Origin: DASRAJ01 sp035638255
Lineage (GTDB): Bacteria > Bacteroidota > Bacteroidia > Chitinophagales > UBA10324
Length of the DNA: 64,000 bases
Direction: 5' to 3'
NCBI GenBank assembly: GCA_035638255.1
Contig: DASRAJ010000107.1
Location: 1-64,000 of the forward strand
Position numbers and translations under genes: made by a program. Shown one piece after another: positions 16,252 through 23,878 of the stretch. Within the stretch, counting starts at the first letter, position 1, and each line of letters begins with the position of its first letter. A model generated the notes under the pieces. That model had not been told where the DNA came from. It was given only the letters and a program-made list of their open reading frames with translations, and did no database searches.

Positions 16252-17322
16252 CTACTTCTCCTTTTTCACATTAAACCCGCACGATAATCCGAAGCTCCAA
16301 CCCTCCTGCCGCGGGATGGCAAAAACGTTGACCGGAAAATTCATTCTGCCTGACTTGAAAGTTTTGCCTACTGCAATCACTAACCCGGGACTGAATGCAG
16401 GCTCACCTTTGGGAGAAGGAAATTTCACTTCGTGATAACCGGTGGAATCAGTGTAGGACGCATCCATTTTCCTCACGATGCTGATGATGGGCCCCACTGC
16501 CACCTCAAGTCCGTATTTGTTGTAGCGATAACCGAGAAGCAGCGTAGTGCTCGGAATAAATCTTCCTTTCTCGACCCCTGCAATGTTGAATACATATTCG
16601 AAGAGCGCCTGTGAATATCCGGAGTTGACAAACTGCGTTTCAAATTGCCACCCGAAATTCCAAAGCCATGGCTCCATGCCATAGCCACCCTGCTCCTTCG
16701 GAATCTGATACGCTTTACCAATATCTCCGGTGAAAAGAGTAAGTCCGGTGCGGGGTCCGCTCAGGTTCACTCTTGATTCATTCGGATTGTTGACTGAATT
16801 TTCAAACTGACCGGATTGTGTCAGTGACTTCTCCAATTCTTTGTCTACCGGAAGATTGAGCATGCTTTGAATTGTAACAGCGATCATTTGCCCAATCTCA
16901 TCAGGCAGCACAAGAAATTCTTTCACGATGCTTTGCTCGATCCCGCCGGTGGCAGCGTCAATGATTCTGAGAGAAATAAAAATCTGGTTGGGGTAGGGTT
17001 CAACACTTCCGGTTAAGATTTTATCAGCATGAATGGATTTACCGGCTGCAGCGAGACACTCGCGGCTGCGGCAGTCACTAACCTGTATTCCTGCTTTTCG
17101 CAAAGCATCGGCAACGTCATATCTATCCATTACGTGGTACCTGCCTGTTTTTTCAATTTCAATTCCCGTAAGTCCGGCAATGGTGGCAGAATCGAATTTC
17201 ATTCCGTGCGACTCAATGAACAGAATTGCAATGCTGGGTGAGTTCTGCGCATGGATGTGTTTTGTTCCCATGAGATTGCAGATGATGAATGCGCTGATGA
17301 TTTTGATCAAAATGTTTTTCAT
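16252..17322 (-). CDS. CsgG/LpoB-like secreted protein with C-terminal barrel-like region
   Basis: 356 residues with signal peptide (MKNILIKIISAFIICNLMGTKHIHAQ). Residues ~28-155 match the fold pattern of CsgG/TolB-like nucleotide-free domains: SIAILFIES at the start, IEKTGRYHVMDRYDVADALR, then SRECLAAAGKSIHADKILTG and ISLRIIDAATGGIEQS. In relatives this region forms a lipoprotein secretion channel or senses envelope state; here there is no lipobox. Residues ~190-356 contain alternating hydrophobic strands with Tyr/Phe (LLLGYRYNKYGLEVAVGPII, FPVNVFAIPRQEGWSFGLSCG), suggesting a small outer-membrane barrel or beta-sandwich. Functional call is by pattern only. Confidence 0.6.
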   Translation of the reverse strand: MKNILIKIISAFIICNLMGTKHIHAQNSPSIAILFIESHGMKFDSATIAGLTGIEIEKTGRYHVMDRYDVADALRKAGIQVSDCRSRECLAAAGKSIHADKILTGSVEPYPNQIFISLRIIDAATGGIEQSIVKEFLVLPDEIGQMIAVTIQSMLNLPVDKELEKSLTQSGQFENSVNNPNESRVNLSGPRTGLTLFTGDIGKAYQIPKEQGGYGMEPWLWNFGWQFETQFVNSGYSQALFEYVFNIAGVEKGRFIPSTTLLLGYRYNKYGLEVAVGPIISIVRKMDASYTDSTGYHEVKFPSPKGEPAFSPGLVIAVGKTFKSGRMNFPVNVFAIPRQEGWSFGLSCGFNVKKEK

Positions 17323-17380
17323 GATTGAAATGTTTTTTTGGTGATTGGTTATGATTGAAATGAATTTTGATTTGACGCGA

Positions 17381-17388
17381 CAAACCTA
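17381..17388 (-). promoter_or_regulatory. Candidate -7 box of the 17322 gene
   Basis: The minus strand reads TAGGTTTG, an exact TAnnTTTG match, 58 bases before the ATG at 17322. No good -33 element is visible at the standard distance. Confidence 0.35.
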
Positions 17389-17557
17389 CCGTGAGAGCAT
17401 AGCGGATGGAAACGGAATGGTGCGGGATGAAATCAGCTTGTGGCGGAATGTGCGGGGAAATGAACGCGATTCATTCAAATCCGGTGACGGTAAGTAAAAA
17501 TTGAAGAACGTGAAGGTGCTTTAGGATAATTTGCAATAACTTCTTTGTTGTTGTTGC

Positions 17558-17565
17558 TACATTTG
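17558..17565 (+). promoter_or_regulatory. Candidate -7 box of the first HTH regulator; short or absent leader
   Basis: TACATTTG matches TAnnTTTG and ends 7 bases before the ATG at 17573, so transcription would start at or within a few bases of the start codon. A TTTG at 17530-17533 lies 24 bases upstream, longer than the usual 19-21. Confidence 0.45.
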
Positions 17566-17572
17566 GCAAATA

Positions 17573-18580
17573 ATGCAAAAGATTTCCTCACCCTCTATTG
17601 ACATTCAAAATGCCTTCTTTGAGCGCCTACGGCAAAGAATGGATTCAAACCTATCGCTGGTTAATGAAATTGCAGAGATTTTGGACGTGAGTAATGACAG
17701 TGCTTACCGCCGCCTGCGGGGTGAAACAGCCCTATCACTGAATGAAGCATTTCTGCTTGCCAATCATTTTCAAATTACACTTGAAGAAATTGCACCTGTA
17801 CAATCAAATGCGGTGGTCTTTGGCAGAAGCACCTTCCGGGATCAACCCCAGGATTTTAAAGTTTACATGGACGAAACGGCTGAATTCTTTACCCGGATTT
17901 ATAATTGCAAAGAGAAGATGGGTTACTATGCTGCCAAGGACATTCCCGTCTTTTATTTTTTTCAGTTAGAAGAACTGGCCCGCTTCAAACTTTTCCTCTG
18001 GATAAAAACTATCAAGTCTGATCATAAAACCGATTCACAAAAATTTTCTTTCGAAGCGGTGCCTGATGAATTTGTGAAACAGGGGAGCGCGATTTCAAAA
18101 ATTTATTTCCATATTCCATTTGCAGAAATGTGGAATGAAGAAACAATTACTGAGACATTTCATCAAATCAATTACTTCAATGAAGCTGGCTGGTTTTCAA
18201 ATCAAAATATTGCGATCAAACTTTACGAAAAATTGGAGGAACTCTTACGCATCATTCAAATCCAAGCACAATCCAGAATGATGTATTTCGATGGCAAACC
18301 GTCGCATCCGGAAACTCCTTACGATTTATTTTACAATGATCTTGTGTCACTCGATAATTCTATCTATATAAAAACAGATCAGTTCAATATGGCAATGCTG
18401 AGTTACAACGCTATGGATTATCTCTTCACGTTTCATCATGGCTTTTGTAAAGACACAGAAGAATTTCACTTAAATCAACAGCGGAAATCACTGCAACTTA
18501 GCGGGACCGCGGAAAAAGAACGCAACAAATTTTTCAACCGTATGTTTGAGCGCATCAATGCGCTGAAACAAAGGGTATGA
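17573..18580 (+). CDS. HTH transcriptional regulator, first of a tandem pair
   Basis: 335 residues. Residues ~28-75 form an XRE-like helix-turn-helix (LVNEIAEILDVSNDSAYRRL, GETALSLNEAFLLANHF), followed by a long ~250-residue C-terminal region of alternating helices with conserved aromatic and acidic residues (REKMGYYAAKDIPVFYFFQL-like segment, HIPFAEMWNEETI, AMDYLFTFHHGF). The C-terminal region matches no family I can name; it may bind a ligand or mediate dimerisation. The gene is duplicated at 18657. It reads divergently from the 17322 gene. A -7 box ends 7 bases before the ATG, suggesting a leaderless mRNA. Role unknown. Confidence 0.75.
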   Translation: MQKISSPSIDIQNAFFERLRQRMDSNLSLVNEIAEILDVSNDSAYRRLRGETALSLNEAFLLANHFQITLEEIAPVQSNAVVFGRSTFRDQPQDFKVYMDETAEFFTRIYNCKEKMGYYAAKDIPVFYFFQLEELARFKLFLWIKTIKSDHKTDSQKFSFEAVPDEFVKQGSAISKIYFHIPFAEMWNEETITETFHQINYFNEAGWFSNQNIAIKLYEKLEELLRIIQIQAQSRMMYFDGKPSHPETPYDLFYNDLVSLDNSIYIKTDQFNMAMLSYNAMDYLFTFHHGFCKDTEEFHLNQQRKSLQLSGTAEKERNKFFNRMFERINALKQRV

Positions 18581-18610
18581 GCTCCTGCCGGGCCCATGTG
18601 CACCCTGTAA

Positions 18611-18635
18611 AAGTCCTGGCAGGACCTCTTTTCTC
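18611..18635 (+). terminator. Possible weak terminator between the HTH paralogues
   Basis: GTCCTGGCAGGAC (18613-18625) can form a short GC-rich hairpin followed by a pyrimidine-rich, T-heavy run. It lies between the stop at 18580 and the -7 box at 18643, so the second gene may be transcribed separately. Confidence 0.35.
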
Positions 18636-18642
18636 TTCTTGC

Positions 18643-18650
18643 TAACTTTG
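18643..18650 (+). promoter_or_regulatory. Candidate -7 box of the second HTH regulator; leaderless
   Basis: TAACTTTG (TAnnTTTG) ends 6 bases before the ATG at 18657. The same box-to-ATG geometry as for the paralogue at 17573 implies the promoter was duplicated with the gene and that the start codon sits at or next to the transcript 5' end. Confidence 0.45.
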
Positions 18651-18656
18651 GCAGAT

Positions 18657-19664
18657 ATGCAAAAGATTTCCTCCACACACACCGATATTCAAAATGCCTT
18701 CTTCGAGCGCGTGCGCCAAAAGATGAATTCTAACCTTTCGCTTGTGAATGAAATTGCCGAAGTGCTGGATGTAAGTAATGATAGTGCCTATCGTCGGCTT
18801 CGGGGTGAAACTGCACTCACACTGAATGAAGCATTTCTACTCGCCAGTCATTTTCAGATTGCACTTGAAGAAATCGCTCCGGTAAAATCAGATATGGTTT
18901 TGTTTGGCCGAAGCACTTTTCGTGACCAGCCTGATGATTTTAAAATTTTCCTTGAAAAAACTGCTGAATGGTGGGCAAGAATCTCTGCATGCAAAGAGAA
19001 GATGGGTTATTATGCTGCCAAGGACATTCCGGTATTTTACTTTTTTCAGTTAGAAGAATTAGCACGCTTTAAAATTTTCTTCTGGACACACACGATTAAA
19101 GGCAATCAGAATGTTGGTGGTCAAAAGTTTTCTTTCGACATCGTTTCTGATGAATATGTGAGAAAAGGAAAAGCAATTTCCAAAATGTATTTCCACATTC
19201 CGTTTTCAGAAATGTGGAGTGAAGAAACCATTACAGCTGTGCTGCATCAGATTAATTACTTCAACGAGGCAGGGTGGTTTGCAAATAAAAATATTGCAAT
19301 AAAGCTCTGCGAAAAGGTAGAAGAACTCTTTCATATCATTCAAATGCAGGCACAAACCGGGATGATGCATTTCGACGGGAAGCCATCGCATCCTGAAACT
19401 CCTTATGAATTATTTTACAACGACCTTGTTGCGCTCGATAATTCGCTCTACATTAAAACTGATCAGTTCAACATGGCAATGGTGAGTTATAATGCCATGG
19501 ATTATCTCTTCACGTTTCATCATGGCTTCTGCCGGGAGACAGAAGAATTCCTTCTGAGCCAACAACGGAAATCATTACAACTGAGCGGCGGTGCAGAAAA
19601 AGAGCGCAGCAAATTTTTCAACCGCATATACGAGCGCATTCAGGATTTAAAGAAAAAACTGTAA
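18657..19664 (+). CDS. HTH transcriptional regulator, second of a tandem pair
   Basis: 335 residues when started at the ATG at 18657, which aligns exactly with the MQKIS start of the paralogue; an upstream frame extension to 18639 would run through the -7 box and is rejected. The same XRE-like HTH (LVNEIAEVLDVSNDSAYRRL) and the same long C-terminal domain follow (MGYYAAKDIPVFYFFQLEEL, AMDYLFTFHHGFC). The two copies keep equal length with no gaps, differing by scattered substitutions, so both appear functional. A small lipoprotein gene starts 4 bases after the stop codon and is probably translationally coupled. Confidence 0.75.
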   Translation: MQKISSTHTDIQNAFFERVRQKMNSNLSLVNEIAEVLDVSNDSAYRRLRGETALTLNEAFLLASHFQIALEEIAPVKSDMVLFGRSTFRDQPDDFKIFLEKTAEWWARISACKEKMGYYAAKDIPVFYFFQLEELARFKIFFWTHTIKGNQNVGGQKFSFDIVSDEYVRKGKAISKMYFHIPFSEMWSEETITAVLHQINYFNEAGWFANKNIAIKLCEKVEELFHIIQMQAQTGMMHFDGKPSHPETPYELFYNDLVALDNSLYIKTDQFNMAMVSYNAMDYLFTFHHGFCRETEEFLLSQQRKSLQLSGGAEKERSKFFNRIYERIQDLKKKL

Positions 19665-19668
19665 TACC

Positions 19669-20010
19669 TTGAAAATTTATCTTCTCTTTCTTCTACTTTC
19701 AGTGATTGGCGCATGCAACACATTAGAAAACCCAAAAAAACAAAAGGATACGATTGCGGTGACAAGAGTGATACCGGATACTCCATATCATACATTGAGA
19801 CTGATCGATTGGAATGGTGTGAAAGAGTTCGAAGAGCTCGGTGATACAACGATTTCCCATAGCGTGTTTATTAAAATGTGTCAGCAAAAATTCGATTCTA
19901 CTTACCACGTTGCTCAAATTGTCTGTTGTGATACAATTTGGTTGCAGAATTTTGAAGGAGATAAGATAGGAGATACTGTAATCTACTCAATGGTGATGCC
20001 GAAGAAATAG
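19669..20010 (+). CDS. Small predicted lipoprotein
   Basis: 113 residues starting at TTG, 4 bases after the stop of the HTH gene, which suggests coupling. MKIYLLFLLLSVIGAC is a lipoprotein signal peptide with a cleavable Ile-Gly-Ala-Cys lipobox, followed by a Lys-rich tether (NPKKQKD). The mature part (about 95 residues) has no recognised family; segments such as TPYHTLRLIDWNGVKEFEEL and VCCDTIWLQNFEGDKIGDTV suggest a small beta domain. Its regulation and role may follow the HTH pair upstream. Confidence 0.6.
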   Translation: MKIYLLFLLLSVIGACNTLENPKKQKDTIAVTRVIPDTPYHTLRLIDWNGVKEFEELGDTTISHSVFIKMCQQKFDSTYHVAQIVCCDTIWLQNFEGDKIGDTVIYSMVMPKK

Positions 20011-20084
20011 TTTGCCTTCGCATGGCTGATAATTTCTTTACAGCAACTGAATTCATCCCTGTAACTTGCAGAAAAATTCCCCCC

Positions 20085-20993
20085 ATGCTTTTCCTCATTT
20101 TCATTTCCGCCATTATGCTGATTGTTGGGTTTGCATTGCAATCACATCAGCAAACAAAAATCGTTTCCCGAATTCTTAAAGTAGTTGCTGTGGTAATTTT
20201 CGCGGTAGGAATTCTTACCTCGTGTATTGTTCAAATCGAACCGGGGCAAATCGGGGTGCCCACGCTGTTTGGCAAGGTGAGTGATAATGTAATGAGCAGC
20301 GGGTTGCACTTTGTAAATCCATTTGTCGTGGTAAAGCGCCTGGAAGGGAGAACACAGAACTACACGATGTCAGGCGTTCAGGATGAAGGAACCCGCACAG
20401 GTGATGATGCCATACGTGTACTCACTTCAGACGGATTGGAACTCACGATGGATGTTTCTATTCTTTATCGGGTGCTGCCGAATAAGGCCTCACAGATCAT
20501 TCGAACCATTGGTGAAGATTATGAGACTGTAATTGTACGTCCAATCACCCGAACAAAGATTCGGGACAACGCTACGTACTACACGGCTGTTGACCTTTAC
20601 TCTAAAAAGCGGGAAGAATTTCAGCAAAAAATTTATACGAGCATTGAAAAAGATTTCAGCGAACGCGGTCTTGCATTGGAGCAACTACTCGTGCGCAACA
20701 TCACGCTCCCTGAATCAGTGAAGCAAGCGATTGAAGAAAAGATACAGGCAGAGCAGGCGGCGCAAAAGATGCAATATGTCTTGCAGCGCGAGCAACAGGA
20801 AGCGGAGCGGAAGCGCGTGGAAGCGCAGGGGATCCAGGATTACCAGCGCATCGTGAGTCAAACACTCACAACAAATCAGTTGCAGTATGAAATGATCAAA
20901 GCATACAAAGAACTTGCGCTGTCAGCGAATGGGAAGGTTTTGATTATGGGAGATATGAAGGGAGGGGTGCCGATTATTCTTGATAATAAGTAA
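20085..20993 (+). CDS. SPFH/Band 7 (prohibitin-like) membrane protein
   Basis: About 302 residues. I prefer the ATG at 20085, which starts directly at two hydrophobic segments (LFLIFISAIMLIVGFAL and VVAVVIFAVGILTSCIV) and has a TAACTTGC box 16 bases upstream; an upstream ATG at 20022 would add 21 polar residues. The SPFH domain spans ~60-230 (IEPGQIGVPTLFGKV, SSGLHFVNPF, TSDGLELTMDVSILYRVLP), followed by an Ala/Glu/Gln-rich coiled coil (IEEKIQAEQAAQKMQY, EAERKRVEAQGI) and a conserved NGKVLIMGD end. Prohibitin-like proteins form ring or raft scaffolds in the inner membrane that hold proteases such as FtsH. No partner gene lies beside it. Confidence 0.85.
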   Translation: MLFLIFISAIMLIVGFALQSHQQTKIVSRILKVVAVVIFAVGILTSCIVQIEPGQIGVPTLFGKVSDNVMSSGLHFVNPFVVVKRLEGRTQNYTMSGVQDEGTRTGDDAIRVLTSDGLELTMDVSILYRVLPNKASQIIRTIGEDYETVIVRPITRTKIRDNATYYTAVDLYSKKREEFQQKIYTSIEKDFSERGLALEQLLVRNITLPESVKQAIEEKIQAEQAAQKMQYVLQREQQEAERKRVEAQGIQDYQRIVSQTLTTNQLQYEMIKAYKELALSANGKVLIMGDMKGGVPIILDNK

Positions 20994-21043
20994 GCGGAAA
21001 AGAAAAGATTATATTCCTGATCTCATTCGTTGATTTCTTTCTG

Positions 21044-21472
21044 TCATTTTGTTTTCTTGTAGATTACCGGTGGCTCGGAAACCATTTCGGCTTCAACATT
21101 AAGCCGGAGATTTTTCTTTGTGTCCAGGCTCCTTGCAGAGGGTGATGATTTACTTGTACTGAGTTTTTTTTGTTCTCCTTTCTTATGTGCTTTGATTGCA
21201 TCAGAAATGGCGCGCTCATCCGCTTTGGTTAATGGACGAGAGCGGATTTGTTCCAGCAAATCATCCTCAGAAAAAATATGTTTTACTTTCTGAGTTTCCA
21301 AAAAAACAGACGGGATATTTAGCTTAAAAGGGACAGGCGGTTTCATCCGGGTTCGTTTCTTATGTTCCCGAATTGCCTCACTGATTTCTTGTGCTTCTTC
21401 ATTAGTCAAATGATGCGGCACAATCAATTCTCCCAATTCGTCCAGAGTGTAATTTTTAGCTGCTTTCTTCAT
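21044..21472 (-). CDS. Hypothetical protein with internal duplication, overlapping partner gene
   Basis: 142 residues, no signal peptide or membrane segment. Two related halves are visible: residues ~10-40 (LDELGELIVPHHLTNEEAQE then ISEAIREHKKR) and ~75-108 (EDDLLEQIRSRPLTKADERA then ISDAIKAHKKG), a helix pair ending in the shared ISxAIxxHKK motif. The tail is basic and Ser/Lys-rich. The start lies inside the end of the upstream gene at 21456 (17-bp overlap), so the two are translated together. Size, overlap and charge fit a toxin-antitoxin-like or regulator pair, but no family is recognised. Confidence 0.65.
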   Translation of the reverse strand: MKKAAKNYTLDELGELIVPHHLTNEEAQEISEAIREHKKRTRMKPPVPFKLNIPSVFLETQKVKHIFSEDDLLEQIRSRPLTKADERAISDAIKAHKKGEQKKLSTSKSSPSARSLDTKKNLRLNVEAEMVSEPPVIYKKTK

Positions 21473-21923
21473 AGATCAAATTTACTAAACTCTTAGCAGG
21501 TTCAGTACTCACATACATCCGCTGTGAATGCCCGAGTTGAATGGCTCCTAAAATCGTTCGGTAGTACGGAATTAGCTTAGTCTTTGCCTCGAATGAAACA
21601 TATCCTTCAAATCCCAATTCAAATGACTTACGGCAAGTAAAGCCGACTATTGTCTCAACAATAGCAGCGTAAACTTTGAGAGATCTGAAATTAGCTCTTT
21701 CAATTTTAGATAACCAAATGAAATCTTCACTGATTGAATAGCTGAAAAGCGCTTGAATAATTTTTGGATTTTCTTCAGTAGTGAGTTTAAATACGTCGTA
21801 AGTCTTAAGCTCCTCAAGCCAATTAAATGAATAGTTTTCACGGCAAAAAAGAATTTCCTTTCTGCTGGCTTTGGTAATTTCACACGTCACTTTCTCTCCC
21901 GTAAAAAGATTGGTGATTTTCAT
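21456..21923 (-). CDS. GNAT-fold-like hypothetical protein
   Basis: 155 residues. The N-terminal ~50 residues form a beta-rich part (ITNLFTGEKVTCEI, ASRKEILFC). The C-terminal third (CRKSFELGFEGYVSFEAKTK, LIPYYRTILGAIQLGHSQRM, AKSLVNLI) resembles the tail of small GNAT acetyltransferase-like proteins of Bacteroidota, where a gene-neutral 'GFEGYV.F..KT.L..HY...LGA.......M.I....A..L' pattern is common. The acetyl-CoA loop R/Q-x-x-G-x-G/A is not obvious, so enzymatic activity is doubtful. It overlaps the 142-residue gene downstream by 17 bp. Possibly the effector half of a two-gene system. Confidence 0.65.
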   Translation of the reverse strand: MKITNLFTGEKVTCEITKASRKEILFCRENYSFNWLEELKTYDVFKLTTEENPKIIQALFSYSISEDFIWLSKIERANFRSLKVYAAIVETIVGFTCRKSFELGFEGYVSFEAKTKLIPYYRTILGAIQLGHSQRMYVSTEPAKSLVNLIYEESS

Positions 21924-22079
21924 GAACTAAATATAACAATCCATTTACGATGCGCTTATGTCTCGACCTCACTTTCTTTCCGACTATTTTTACCGTCTAA
22001 ATTTTTTCAAAGAGAATTTTGTAAGTGAGCCAGATTGATTCTTCTACATTTACTTCGCCGTAACAATTCTCTTTCTTTA

Positions 22080-22964
22080 GTGAACATCGTTTCCATTCAT
22101 AACATTTCAAAAAATTTCCGCTCCATCCAGGCGCTTAAAAATGTTTCGTTTGAGGTGCCTGAAGGCTCAGTGTTCGGCGTGCTCGGTCCCAATGGAAGCG
22201 GCAAGACTACCTTGCTCAGCATTCTTATGGAAGTGCTGTATCCATCATCAGGTACATTTCAGTTGTTCATGCAGCCGCCTTCCCATGAGCTGCGAAAAAA
22301 AATAGGGACGCTGCTCGAAACGCCGAACTTCTATCATTACCTCTCGGGAATTGATAATCTTAAAATTGTCGCAAGCATAAAGGGTAGCGGGTATCAGGAT
22401 ATTGAGCCAGTACTGAAAAAGGTAAACCTCTGGAGTCGTGGTCACTCAAAGTTCAGTACCTATTCACTTGGTATGAAGCAGCGATTAGCCATTGCCTCGG
22501 CATTGTTAATTAACCCGTCACTGCTGGTGCTTGATGAGCCCACCAATGGACTTGACCCCGTGGGCATTGCCGAAATCCGTGATCTCATTACTTCCATGGC
22601 CAATGAAGGAAAAACAATTCTTCTTGCCAGTCATTTACTTGATGAAGTTGAAAAAGTTTGCACGCACGTCGCAATTCTCAAAGAAGGAAATCTGCTCATG
22701 ACAGGAAGTGTGAGGGAAGTATTAAGAAGCGATGATGGAATGGAAATCGGGGCGGATGATATGACGCTCCTGAAAGCGATCATAGTAAAATTTCCATCCT
22801 TTAAAAGTCTGAATGAAAGTGATCATTTTCTGCAAGTGAGCTTTACCGGTGAAATTTCTGCCACTGATTTGAATCGCTTTTGTTTTGACCAGGGAATCAC
22901 TCTGAATCACCTTGAGCGAACCAAAAAGAAACTGGAAACAAGATTCCTTGAAATCACTCAATGA
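22080..22964 (+). CDS. ABC transporter ATP-binding protein
   Basis: About 294 residues from the GTG at 22080 (VNIVSIHNISKNF); an upstream TTG at 22035 would add a non-conserved leader. All ABC motifs are present: Walker A GPNGSGKT (~35-42), signature YSLGMKQR (~130), Walker B LLVLDEPTNGLDP (~150) and H-loop LLASHLLDE. It is of the class that powers ABC-2 type exporters. Only 12 bases separate it from the permease gene at 22977, so the two form one transporter. Substrate unknown. A TACATTTA box at 22045-22052 may be its promoter. Confidence 0.92.
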   Translation: MNIVSIHNISKNFRSIQALKNVSFEVPEGSVFGVLGPNGSGKTTLLSILMEVLYPSSGTFQLFMQPPSHELRKKIGTLLETPNFYHYLSGIDNLKIVASIKGSGYQDIEPVLKKVNLWSRGHSKFSTYSLGMKQRLAIASALLINPSLLVLDEPTNGLDPVGIAEIRDLITSMANEGKTILLASHLLDEVEKVCTHVAILKEGNLLMTGSVREVLRSDDGMEIGADDMTLLKAIIVKFPSFKSLNESDHFLQVSFTGEISATDLNRFCFDQGITLNHLERTKKKLETRFLEITQ

Positions 22965-22976
22965 TTTTTTTGAATT

Positions 22977-23780
22977 ATGATCTCATTACTAAAAACAGAA
23001 TGGCTGAAGCTGAAATCGTATCGCTCTTTTTGGGTGATGATGGGGATGTTTTCATTGCTGTTTTTATTGGCTAATTATTTTATCGCACAATTTAATCTTG
23101 AGATTAAAGGCTCAAACACAGCGACGGAACAGGTAATAAGCGACTACTATGCCTTCCCTTACGTGTGGCAGATGACTGCTTATGTCGGCGGGTATTTTCT
23201 TCTTATTCCTGCTATTCTTTTGATCACGCTCATCGCCAATGAATTTACATTTCGTACGCACCGGCAGAATATCATTGATGGATGGAGCCGCAGCCAGTTC
23301 ATCACTGCCAAGCTAATTATCGTTTTGTTGCTCGCATTGTTTTCAATGTTGATGGTCATGGTCACTGCTATAGTTATCGGTTACGTGCATTATGATGCTT
23401 CAGTGCAGCAAAATTTGTTTTCAAAATCCATCTACATTGTTTACTTCTTTGTTCAATCAGTAGCCTATCTGCTCATTGCGTTTGTGATCACCATTTTTTT
23501 GAAGCGTAGCGGGGCTTCCATTGTTGCCTACCTGTTGCTTGTTGCAGTGCTGGGCAAAATCATCGGGCTCTTAATGAATAAGTATCTTCATAATACCGGT
23601 TATTTTTTTCCTTCTAATGCTGCAGATAATCTCATTCAGAATCCAATGCTTGAGCTGACTAAAGGCAGTGGTTTGTTTGAGGTGCCTTTTGACGCTTCTT
23701 CATTTGTGGTAGCCTGCATTGTGTATTCATTACTTCTCGCAGGATTTATTTATTGGAGATTTAACAGAGTTGATTTGTGA
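22977..23780 (+). CDS. ABC-2 type transporter permease
   Basis: 267 residues with six predicted membrane spans: after the amphipathic start (LLKTEWLKLKSYRSFW) come WVMMGMFSLLFLLANYF, a span near 70-90 (LLIPAILLITLIANEF), FRTHRQNIIDGWSRSQF in a cytosolic loop, then spans at ~110-135, 155-175, 180-200 and the last near 245-260. This is the usual ABC-2 membrane partner for the ATPase encoded just upstream. It exports a lipid, polymer or drug, which cannot be told from sequence. Confidence 0.88.
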   Translation: MISLLKTEWLKLKSYRSFWVMMGMFSLLFLLANYFIAQFNLEIKGSNTATEQVISDYYAFPYVWQMTAYVGGYFLLIPAILLITLIANEFTFRTHRQNIIDGWSRSQFITAKLIIVLLLALFSMLMVMVTAIVIGYVHYDASVQQNLFSKSIYIVYFFVQSVAYLLIAFVITIFLKRSGASIVAYLLLVAVLGKIIGLLMNKYLHNTGYFFPSNAADNLIQNPMLELTKGSGLFEVPFDASSFVVACIVYSLLLAGFIYWRFNRVDL

Positions 23781-23833
23781 TCTCTTATCAATGTGATTAA
23801 TCCTGCAAATCATAGTTCACGCATTTTTACTTC

Positions 23834-23841
23834 TATTTTTG
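23834..23841 (+). promoter_or_regulatory. Candidate -7 box of murF-alr
   Basis: TATTTTTG is an exact TAnnTTTG match 37 bases before the ATG at 23879. The same TCTATTTTTG string precedes the cargo gene at 48261. Confidence 0.4.
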
Positions 23842-23878
23842 CCGCCTTTGAATTTTAAAGTGAAATTATTTTTGAGTG

